Below, one piece after another: positions 1 through 11,714 of a DNA stretch of 64,000 bases. A program made the position numbers and the translations under genes. Location of the stretch: the NCBI RefSeq assembly GCF_001649575.2, contig NC_051438.1:6134661-6198660 (forward strand), in the 5' to 3' direction. This stretch comes from Kryptolebias marmoratus (Eukaryota > Chordata > Actinopteri > Cyprinodontiformes > Rivulidae). How positions within the stretch are numbered: position 1 is the stretch's first letter; every line of letters begins with the position of its first letter. The notes beneath the pieces were generated by a model. That model was not told where the DNA came from. It did no database searches and was given only the letters and a program-made list of their open reading frames with translations.

Positions 1-92
1 AATTGAGGTTGTATATTTACAACATTTTCCTTTTTTCACAAATTGTTTATATTATTATTATTTTTTTTTTTCTGTGTTCACAAACAATCCAG

Positions 93-349
93 CCTGACCG
101 AATCCGCCAGTTTGGACTGAACAGGAGAAAAGGTACTCTGATTTTGGAGCCAGCAGACAGGAGTGGATCATCAGCTACACCTTTTCCCGATCATGAAAAG
201 ACTGTTCGAGAAGGAGAAATGCCTCGGCCCGAGGAGCCACGCGTTGCCTTCCAGTCCCCTCTGCTGGAGTACAGCTCTGTTCTCGGCAGTCTGTCCCTGA
301 ACCGTCAGCCCACCGCCCTCTCCAACCCAAGCGCCATGGACTTACCCAG
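93..349 (+). CDS. cspp1: cspp1 exon at left edge (serine/proline-rich linker)
   Basis: The acceptor follows a T-rich tract and ends at 92; the exon is in phase 0 and begins [14 protein letters not shown]. It encodes a disordered segment with the motif [19 protein letters not shown], which resembles the CSPP1 linker ahead of the central coiled coil. The proposed donor after 349 (CAG/gtactc) leaves phase 2, which the next exon accepts. An in-frame stop comes 30 bases into the intron, so the exon cannot run much further. Confidence 0.75.
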
Positions 350-3300
350 GTACTCCTCGAACATGAAGCTTGGCAGATAAGAAAAAAGAAAAACGCTTTT
401 AGACTGGTGTAAATGCAGAAACAGGGCAGCTTGTTAATTCATAATCTTTGTTTTTGTTTTAATAAACAGGTTGGTCATTATTTGATTGGAATCATGATTT
501 TTATTTTCTATCACAGCACTCATCTGGCCTACAGTCTTTACTCCAGCAGGTTTGCTGTACTTTTGAACACAAACTAGGACATGTTTGAAGCGTAACGATG
601 CAGCTGCTGTCTGAAACATCCTGCAACTTTTTTTCTCTAAAGCCCCCAAAATAATTTGCTACTTAGTTTTGACAAAATGTCGATGTGTTGATGTATAAAC
701 CGTGTAAGAAGTGTGAAGACAACCAAGACCAAAAGAAACGTTTGAGGTGCTGCCAGTGGCTCGTTACGGTCACCGTGGTAACGACACACCTGTGTGTTTC
801 TCACTTTCTGACAGCACTTTTAACAAGACAGGCAGACATAATGCAGTCAGTGTTAAAACTAAGTTTGGTGGCCTGCTTTAGAAAAAAATTGTCTGTCTAA
901 AATAACATGGCTTCACAGCTGAAGTTGGTAAAGTTTGAATCCAAACAAACCACAGAAAGTCTTGAACAAAATCCTTTGGACAGACGAGACCAAAGTAGAT
1001 GTTTACCCATAATGCACAGCTCCATGCTTGGAGAACACCAGCCCCGGCAGATCTGCACAGACCTCTCATTGACACTGTCAGCACGGTGGTGGAGGGCTTG
1101 TTTTGCAGCCACAGGATTTAAGCTCCTTCCAGTCATTGAGTCGACCATGAGCACAGCTGCAAAAATTCAACAAAACAGCTGAAAAGCAAAGAATCAAGGT
1201 TCGATTGGGTCTGAAGAGAGCTGTTACTAAAGAAAAACCATCAAAACCAAAGCAGTGTTGGAAGACTGGGCCAAAAGTCCACGACAGCATGAGACAAAAT
1301 GATTCTTAAAAGGTCTAAATGTAGCTTCAGTTTAGCTTTAGCATTTAGTTCTGACACTTTCTGCAGTTTTGCTCAGGACGGTGAATGAGATTAATCATAA
1401 ATCGCATTGACTGAATACACTCTGCCTTGTTGACTGTGCGTGTTTGTTTGAATCAAATCAATATTTCATAAAGTACTTTTCATACAGCAAAAAAAAAAAA
1501 CTGAATGTAAAAGAAAAGCAACAAACAAGCAGACAAGAATCACATACAGGATCATTTAAAAGTTGTAAAAGGATAAAATAATGGTGGCCGAAGCATGAAG
1601 GGAGTGAAGGAATTTCATTAATGAGGACGTGCTGAAAATATATATGTGACATGAAAACATGGTTTCTGATTAGTCAAAACAAGACACTTGAAAAATGTAA
1701 ATAGACTGAGGTTAAAATGAAATAAGTTATTAAATATTATAAAAAGTAATTAGCACCATGATAACACTGGCCTCCTTCCAGGAACCAGAGTCTTAACGTG
1801 GGGGCGTTTAGGCCCACCTACTCCCCCGCACACAATCATGACCTTTTCTTTACACACGAAGGAACCGATTACAACTAAACTTATTAGAAAAATGACTAAG
1901 TGAACATGCAGTAGCAAGGTAATGACTACATTACATGAATCAACAAGAGTCAACACCTGAATGAAATTACCCGAGGTGTGTATTTTATGTGATTCTTTCA
2001 ATAAAGATAAGATCCCATTCATTTACATGGCGGGTGTGGGACTTAAACCTTGCACTGGGACCAGTCTGAGGGGATGCTGGTCCTCTTCTGGGATCCTGCA
2101 AAGTAGTTCCAGTATTTCTACACACGGTCGATAGTACACACACTGAAGACGGCTGATCAGTGCTGGATTCTGACTAACAAGTTAAACTAACATTAGGCAG
2201 ATTTTATTTCAAGCTACTGATGAAAATCTGTTATATTGTTTGTTTGTTTTTTAAATCTATTGAGCTATAAGAAGTATCTGTCATAAAGTAACTTTAACTC
2301 AGAAAAGTTTGAATAGCCTAGTTTTATAGTTAATATGATTACTTTTTTGTGTACTAGTCACATATTGTCCATCTGTGTTCCTTCAGAAACCCCATGTTTC
2401 TTCCTCACCCACCCTCCTCACTAAGTGAACCTTACAGAAGCCCGTACGGAGAACCTCATCAGTTCTACGGAACCAGAAACCTGCCTGACCCGAACATGGC
2501 CCGCTGTAAGCGTTGCCGCTCGCGTGTTCGCAGAACCATAATAACATCCTGAGTGCGTCTCTTTGAGTTCTGCTAACTCTGCTTTTCAGACGCTCATTAC
2601 CCTGGTCCCGGCGCTGGGTTTCCTGAGTCCTACTGGAATGTACCATCAGGGGTCGCTGCGCCCAGTCAGCTGGGGAACCACAGTCCTCACAGCCAACACA
2701 GTGGTTCCAGCTTCCCTGAGCCTCATGTTCTGTGAGTCTCCACTGTTAATGTTGTGAATAAAACCAACCTGCAGCCTGGTGTCTTTGTAGTCATGTCAGT
2801 GAACTCCGTTCAGCCTAATAACTCATGTTTACCTGCAGCGTCGACTCCAACACAATGTCAAACACTTAGCGTCAGCTCCTGTACGTTTCTAAGAAGAAAT
2901 GTTTTTTTATCTGTTCCATAATTAGCTTTAATGAACTGTTTATGTCTCTTTGTTAAGAGAGAAAGCTTCAAATATTTTTTTTAAAGCCTAACAGTGTTTT
3001 TCTGTGACAGCTCTAACAGGTCGAGCCACGACTCTGCTGCTGTGGATCCACAAACCAGGGCTTTTCCCTCAGAGAGACCCAGGTCAACCAGGGACAGGAT
3101 TCTGAGCTACAGAGACGCCCTGAAACAACAGGTATGCTCCGAGAAGTGTGACGGTGCGTGTATTTGTACCGAAACATCACGGTTTAGACACCAGTGATGA
3201 GTAAAAGCAACCAGACTTTATCTATAGCGGGAGTGCTAGAGCTGTTTTTTTGCCATATGTATGCAAACTCCCAGTGAGATTCTGTCAAAGCTTTGTGTAT

Positions 3301-6300
3301 ATGTGTTGTACAGTGTAAATTCAAGCGAACATTTGTGTATTTTCTCACAAATTTGTTGTCTCTAGCTCGTCCCGAACAGCCACAGCTCCCCTTTTAGAGC
3401 TTCCCTAGCAAAGATGGGTTTTATTTTTCTGTCTTTGCTTTTCTTTCTTTGGCCTGTTGTATGCATGCGTTTTTTGGTTTATGTGGACCACTTTCCAAAC
3501 AGCAACATCAGTCGAATGAGGATGCACACAAATGCAGCTTATTTCAGGCCTTTCTTTGACGACAAACCACAATGGTAGGGATCACAAGGTAGCTTTCATG
3601 CTCACTACATCCCAGTCTGTGATATGTTGGCAGGAAGCATCCAGGAGAGGGAGCAGCCTTTCTTACAACAAGGTAAACTGGATTTAGATAAGACTAGAAC
3701 ATAGAAAATAAGTAGGATTCACTTTTTCATTAGAGTTGGCAAATAGAAACCTTGTTCCATGATATCCCAGTTGGACTTCAGTCCCAGTCCCTGTCCCCTT
3801 TCTACTAAAAATCTCCTGCTTCTTTTGCCCATTTCACACGGACCCTAAAGGTCCCGGCTCCACTCTACTCGGCTCGCTTTGCAAGCGTTTACATCTGCAT
3901 TTTTTCGCACTCAGTGCCTGCTTTTTCGGTACCTGCTTCGGAGTCGGGCCGGCCCTGCTTCGTGGGTGGTGCAAGCTTAGCTCCTGTTCACCCATTGGTC
4001 GTGGGTGTGGCCAGATGCAAGCATAAAGAGCGAAGGTAGGAATATAAACAACAGTGTTAGCTTGCCCTGCAACGTTTCTGCCGTCTGTCCCCCAGCTGAA
4101 GGCCTGTAAAGCCTGGAATCTCCGGCGAATAACAGCTGTCCTACTCCGCGCAACAATCGCTGCATCCAGAGCATTTCTTCCACTGCACCTCTCTTCCTGA
4201 AGTCTCAGGAGAATCCCCATAAGTTTAAAAAAAACAGCAACAACACAGGGCCAACGTTGTCCATAGCGCTTTCGTTGTTTACACAACTTGCGCTAAGTTT
4301 CGATAGTGAGCCGCGGCCCCGCCCCCCGCAACACGAGGAGGCGTTCCTCTGCCACTAACCAGACTGGCCGGTGTAGACGCGATGCATTCTTTATTGAGCT
4401 GAGCCGAGTAGAGCCGGGCTTCTGAATTAGGGGCCGTGTGAAAGAGGCATTTGTTGTAGCACAGATTTCTTTGGCTTACAGAGAACTGCAGGCTTCTACA
4501 AAACCTTTCACGCTCAGTCCTCACTGCTGAACCACAGAGAGAGTGCTTTTTAATCAAACTTTAGGAACTGTAGTTGTTGGATCTGACAAAATATGAAAAT
4601 TATCATTCAAATAGGCCCACTCTAATATGTGATTCTGCAACTTCAAATGAGGAGGTTTGGATGGGGATGGTAAATCTTTTGTCTCCGGGCTTCAGTTTCA
4701 GTGTAATGGTGCTCACTTTGGATTCCTTCTGCCCCTTCCAGCAGCGAGTTTTATATTGATCCGTCCTCTGAATTGACATTTAGTGGTATTCAGGTAACTG
4801 AGGTGCTGTGCTGCAGATCCAGGAGCAACAGGAGCGCAGGCGCCTGGAGAGGCAGGAGAGGGAGCGCTATGAAGCCCAGCTGGAAGCCGACATGAAGAAC
4901 CACCAGCCCTGGGGGAGAGGTGGAGGAGGAGCCCCTCTGAGGGACAGCACTGGGAATCTCATTGGTGGGATCTAGTTTTATTTTTTTCATTTTCATTCGG
5001 AAATAGTCTACAGGAAGTTAGCATAAACCTGGGTTTCCTGCGGCGCAGCTGACCTGAACCAGATGCACAAACAGAACGAGGAGGCTTACAGCAACCCCGA
5101 GGCGTGGCAGAGGAGAGCCTCAGCTGCCAGGACGTCCCGCCGAGCAGAGCAGCCTGACCCCACGGGGGAGGGGGAGGGGGGTACTGGTATCGGCCCGCAC
5201 TACAGTAACCAGAACATCACCGACAGGATCCCTGGTAACCTTCCTCCTTCTGCTTTGTGTGTTTGCTGTATTTTTCCCGCAGACTATTTTGCAGGACTCC
5301 GCCTGTTGAGGAGACAGACTATCAACCGTCTGATCAATTAATTTCTCATGGTTAAACGTTTAATAAATAAAGAGCGTGGATACATCTTGTCGTAGATGTA
5401 ATACTTATTTGAACCCAGAGGGAAAGTCTAAACTTGAACATTTTTAGGATCATGAAGGAAAATGTATTTAGAAGCAAATTATTTCGTCTAATTTGTAGTT
5501 TTTATTGCAGGTTTCACTCACGTCCAAACCTCACAGTTTGCCAGAAGCAAGGTTTTCGCCAGCCAACCCAGCGAACATCAGCTCCAGGAGCAGGACAAAT
5601 ACAAAGCTTACCTCAAACAGCAGGTATCCTGGTTATCATTCTTCTTTCCCAGCTTAGTTTGCATATTTAACAAGGTCACCGCACACCCTGAAATGAAACC
5701 TTTTTGTAAAAGCTAGGAGGCAACTTTTCATCTGTTATTCTTGGACAGGTGTTACAATGTCAGCGTGTGTTACAATTTTGTTTTGTTTTTTTCTTGTTTC
5801 CTGCCCATGAAGGATACAACCCCTGCAGTTAAATTTGGCTTTATATTGAAGGATTTGTCTTGTTGGCGGAACCTGCGTTTGTTTGCAGATTGAGGAGAAA
5901 ATGCGTAAAAAAGTGGAGGAGAGGGAGCAACTCCGACTGGAGGAGGAGAGGGAGGAGAAGAGGCTGGCAGAACAGAGAGCGCGCATCCAGAGGGAGTACG
6001 AGGAGGAGCAGGAGAGGAAGAAACGCAAGGAAATGGAGGTGAGGAAGTAAGACGTGCACGTGCAGGTCCTGTGATAGTTTGATATGTTGGACTGGAAAAC
6101 TGACCTGGTTAGAGTTCAGTGGACTCGTTGGGTCACTCTCATCAAACCCTCGCTGCGCCCACGTGTTACCTTTCTGACCTGTAGCTTCTGTGACCCACAG
6201 CAAAGGGTAAAGAACGAGGAGCTGATTCAGCTGGCTGAGCAGAGGAAGAGTGAGGCAGAGAGGAAGAAGAAGGAGACGGAGGAGGAGGAGACCGTGGCTC

Positions 6301-9300
6301 TGAGGAGACGATATGAGAGAGAGAGACAGGCGCGGGTGGACGAGGTCTGTTCAAAGACTCCATATTGTCTCATCTCAGAGAGGGTTATTTCTTTTTGTTG
6401 CTCAGTTTGCTGTTATTGTATTCTTGTTATTATACAGCCATCCAGAGTGGTTAAAGCTCCAGGTCCAGCAGAGCAGTAGTGCTGTTGACTCAGTTTAACA
6501 AGTCAGACAGAAGACATTCAATCGTTTTTGACATCCTTCGCTCTGTTTCCAAACTCAGGGTTCAGGATCAGCCAGAGGCAGTGAAGTTGCTCCGCTTGAG
6601 CCGGACAAGTATTTTTCTGAGGAGAATTTCAAACGTGTAGTCAGTGGATCTCAGGTGCAGGTTTCCATTTGAATGAAAACCCCCATTACATCCTGTTACA
6701 TGTGTTGACTTCAGAGACGATGGCTGTATTTATTCATTTTTTTCTTTTTCCGATGACCTGTATTCAGTCTTAACGGTTTCTCCTTCATGGGCCTAATTGA
6801 AATCGTGAGGGGTAAATACTAAACTGTGTTGGTTGCGTGTCTTTAGGTCCACAGGGAGCCCTCGCCTCCAATCCCCACTCTGCAGAGGAAACATGGGCGA
6901 CACCAGCACCCCCCCAGACCTCCGACTGGGATCAGCCAAAACTCGACAGCTCCTCTGTCTGTGAGTCACAAACACGCAGAGTTCAGTAGCATCTGAGCAG
7001 AATGTCTGAGTGAATACTGCAACACAACGGTTCACTGTGAAGCTGCTAGTTTATAAAGGCTACTTTATTGCACATATATATATTTTTTTTTACAAAAATC
7101 TTATGTATCAAGGATCTTTCACTAAGCTGTGCAAGTATTAATATGAAAGGAGGAATATTGGTACAAGGAGAACAAGAAGAGTAGTGAAAATGATCATTTT
7201 CTGGCTTGTTGCTGCTCTCAGGTCCATCGTAGGGTTAATGCTATCTCTGCTTTAGATTTATTATTAGCCATTTTTGAGACCAGTGCTGTAAGATGAATGT
7301 GATTTCTAATGAAAGCTTTGAGGACATGCACTATGAGACTGATGAAAGAGTAAGGACAAAGGTTAAAAAGATGTTTTTGCTACATTCTGTCCCAATAAAT
7401 GAATGTAATGATGTGCTTTCATTCCTCCCTCTCCTTGGTTTTGAAGGAGCGCTCTTCCTCAGGTCTCCAGTCTCCTCCCGTCCCTGCTTGTAGGAACCAG
7501 CTCCGAGCTGCAGGTACTTCAACGCGTGTGGACTGTGGCATCCAACGTTTGAGAAAACCAACCAACCATGATGTTTCTGCTGCTGAGCTCCACTGTTCTG
7601 TTGATCCTCTAGTGGTCAATGGAGTGGTTTAAGCTTAGTAACCACGCTAAACTCTGTGTGCATTTCAGAGGACCACCGCGACGTGTTCAGTGAGCTGTCG
7701 GCGTTGCGTCGGCAGCTTCGCAGTGAACAGAAGCGCGTGGAGTGTCACCTGCAGCAGGGCGACTGGGAGGAGCTGGACTCTCCCATTACTATGAGGTGAG
7801 AACCAGAGGTGTTCATTCATACAGTCCAGTTGTATTATTAATTTTATCTAAAAACCTTTACTGTTAGGTAGTGCTGGGCGATATGGAAAAAATCCTATAT
7901 CACGATATGGATAATTTTATATCATGATAACGATATATATCACGATATACCCCAATTACGTACGTTGTCAGTTATTCTCTGAAAAATATGAAAAAAATAA
8001 TCTCATTTCTTACCTTTTTCAAGCTTTATTTCAAAGTGACATTTAACTGAACTTTCACAAATGAGATCTGNNNNNNNNNNNNNNNNNNNNNNNNNNNNNN
8101 NNNNNNNNNNNNNNNNNNNNNNNNNNNNNNNNNNNNNNNNNNNNNNNNNNNNNNNNNNNNNNNNNNNNNNNNNNNNNNNNNNNNNNNNNNNNNNNNNNNN
8201 NNNNNNNNNNNNNNNNNNNNNNNNNNNNNNNNNNNNNNNNNNNNNNNNNNNNNNNNNNNNNNNNNNNNNNNNNNNNNNNNNNNNNNNNNNNNNNNNNNNN
8301 NNNNNNNNNNNNNNNNNNNNNNNNNNNNNNNNNNNNNNNNNNNNNNNNNNNNNNNNNNNNNNNNNNNNNNNNNNNNNNNNNNNNNNNNNNNNNNNNNNNN
8401 NNNNNNNNNNNNNNNNNNNNNNNNNNNNNNNNNNNNNNNNNNNNNNNNNNNNNNNNNNNNNNNNNNNNNNNNNNNNNNNNNNNNNNNNNNNNNNNNNNNN
8501 NNNNNNNNNNNNNNNNNNNNNACAGAAAGCTGCTGCCGTAAAGCAAGTCGCAAACCCACACGTAAAGCAGCGTCATGTCGCAAAACGGAGGTTCTTCGCA
8601 AAATAATTATTTTTTTCTTATTATTTATCACTTATATAAACTGAATTTATGCAAAGTGACAACACTAATACATTCGTCGTGGCCTACGTTATGAAATATT
8701 TACATGAATCATTGATACAATTATGATAGAAACTATAGAGACGATAGAAGAAAATATATCACGATAGACACTTTTCTATCGTCCCCACGAGATTTATCGT
8801 TATATCGCCCAGCACTACTGTTAGGTGTCGTTTTACTTCTCTTGTGCTTGAGAATATGTGAAAAGACAAGCGGACAAACTAGTTAAAAGTGAGCTCCTGA
8901 ATGCAGTAAAATGTTATCAAATTTTGGTAGACCAGAGCAAAAAAACTGTTTTTGTCAGAGCTCATCTTCAACCAGTCAAAATGTTGAGCCCCATGTTTAA
9001 AATGTCCTAGTTGGTTTCCCGTTTACTCTGCCTGATTTAAAATTAAGTAAAGAAGTCAAATTAGTAGTGGAACAGCATGATCTCGTTGTCTCATCAGTTT
9101 GTATTTTATTTTATTACTATTTTTTAATCACCAGTGAAGGAGTTAAAGCAGAGCTGCCTTCAATCCATAAACACTCTTTGAAGCAGCATTTTAAACATGT
9201 TCAGGTCGTTTAATACAACCCCAGTTCCAGTGAAGTTGGGACGTTGTGTAAAACATAAATAAAAACAGGATACAATGATTTGCAAATCCTTTTCAACCTT

Positions 9301-10629
9301 TATTCAATTGAAAACACTACAAAGACAAGATGTTTAATGTTCAAACTTATAAACTTTATTGTTTTGTGCAAATATTCACTCATTTTGAATTTGATGCCTG
9401 CAACACGTTCCAAAAAAGCTGGGAAACTGTTTTTATTAAAGTTAGCAAAGTTGAGCAGCATTTTAGGCACTTTGTAAGTAGATATTGTTGGTAAAACAAG
9501 ATTTGTTCTTATTTCTTTAAGTAAATCAACAAAAACGTTAATGAAAACAAAAGTTTGACAGGCAAAAAAGTATTAATTTATTACCAACAATTTGGTTTCT
9601 AAAGAGATATTAGCTTGAAAACTTGGCATATCTCAGCCTATGTGTGTTGTTAAACAAAAAAGGAAGAAAACTGGAGAAGTGGCAGACATTTAAATGAATA
9701 TTGTTTGCAAGTCCTTCAGACATCTAATAAAATTGAACAAGCATTTGACTGATGACCCTTCAGTCGATCCTTCAGCTGTCTGACTGACTGCTTGTCCTCA
9801 TCTGTTCAGACATCAGCTGCGTCCGGCGGTAGACGTGTTCGATATGGCCCGGCTCCGTCTCCAGGCTCCGGTCCGAAGGCCCAACTCCAGAAACATGGAG
9901 CCCAGAAACCTGCTGCGCATCCATGACTCCCTTCAGCTGAAGTACCCTGGAAATACACCATCAGGTTTCTGCTCCAGTTAAGATGTTGCCTTATTGGCTG
10001 TGACTGGCACCTACAAATGAGAATAAAACAACCGATTTAGGCTCATTGGGGGTAAATGACTCCGTCACCAAATTTTTCTCTCCGTTTCAAAGAGCCGGCT
10101 CTTCTGAACAGCTCTCATGTGCATCAGAACATTACCACATCTTTATTACCATCAGGACGCCCACTGGTCCTGATTCTAGCCTAACAAACTTGTTGTGTCT
10201 TTGGAAGAAACAAGCAGCTGAGGAAGCAAAGATAATTATCTCTCATTGCTACAGTGTCCAATTTGAGAACCAATCACTAACCCCTCTACTATTAGGCCTC
10301 TGAACAGAAACTATGCTCATGTTTTAGCAACAAATAGGCCGTTTTCTTGTACTTTATTATTTCCTGTTCTTTACTTTGGTGATGGTGTGTGTTGAATGTG
10401 AACCAGGGGGCTACAAACAGGTCGCCCGTCGGTGTCATTAAAGTTGTCTGACTCTGACTGTAGTTTGTACGAATGCTCCCTGTGCGAGGCAGACGGCGAG
10501 TCGAGGCTGGGCTCCAGCGAGGACGCTGTCAACAGGAGGAGCCAAGACTACAGAGATTCATATCACCAGTTCAGCAGCCGCAGATCTACAGCCCAAGATG
10601 GTCAGAGCAGTTTGTAACCATATAAAAGG

Positions 10630-10703
<74 letters not shown>

Positions 10704-11680
10704 AAAGGTGAACATATGATCATCTTTTATTCCAGATACGAAAGGTAAAAAAGTGTCCTTTTGTGTTACAGATTATTTGGACATGTCCCCACCACAGCAA
10801 AATGATTATCTGGTGAGATTTCAGCGTTCTAATAGTGCCTCATGTAACGGGTAACATTGTTGGGGTTGAGCTGTGAGCAGGTGTGTGTGTGTTGCAGAGG
10901 AGTGTGAGCGGATCAACCAGACGAGGTTTCCTGCTGGAGTCAGAGAGCGCTTTCATTGGTAAGACCAACGGGACAGAACTTAATAAAACTTATGTTGATA
11001 TGTTGTATATTATATTAACATCTGTTATTATGTTAATTCTTTTTGAACTGATGAGCTGCAGCAGTTTAACGACACAAAAGACAACCTACCATAACTCTGA
11101 GTTATCACAAGTTTGTTCCTTGTTTGTTTGCCCCACGTTGAAGAGAAATTACTTGCAGTTTAGACAAATGAAACTCTTAAATTCTCCCACATGATGGTTC
11201 AGACCCGTCTGGTTTCATGTTGGTGTTTTGTTAAAGTAGTAATCTGTTTAAAAGTTATGAAGCTATAATTGTGCTTTAGTTTTTATCAAAACTGTGTTCA
11301 GTGATCCTACAGCTCAAACGCAGAAGATGAGGACATGAAAGGAGGCTTTGTGCCCGTTTCACAAGTTAACAGTTAATTTCTTCATTTAGTTGCTTTGGTT
11401 AAAATTCACTCCCTGACAGCTGAAGTTCAGCACCCAGACAGAACGGGGAAATAAAAGTACACGTTGAACATCGTGACTAAATTGTTCTAACATGGCTCAT
11501 TGAATTTTTTCTCCCCCTCCTTGGTTGTTTGTTTGTTGTGTTGAGACCCCCTAGGTGATGCTTCTCCAGTGCCCCAAACTCCAGAGCTGGAGAGGATCCG
11601 TCAGCCGTCGGCCAGGGAGAGGAGGAGGCTCGCCAAACGGTCCCAGCAGCATTCTCGGGTACTAAATCTGGGCTCTGTCG

Positions 11681-11714
<34 letters not shown>

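Noticed and set aside
3834..4286. 150-codon - strand open frame in a cspp1 intron
   Set aside because: It lies entirely within the inverted repeats of a MITE and has no recognisable domain or splice support.
8026..8631. Long open frames across the gap on both strands
   Set aside because: They consist mostly of undetermined bases inside a hAT element.
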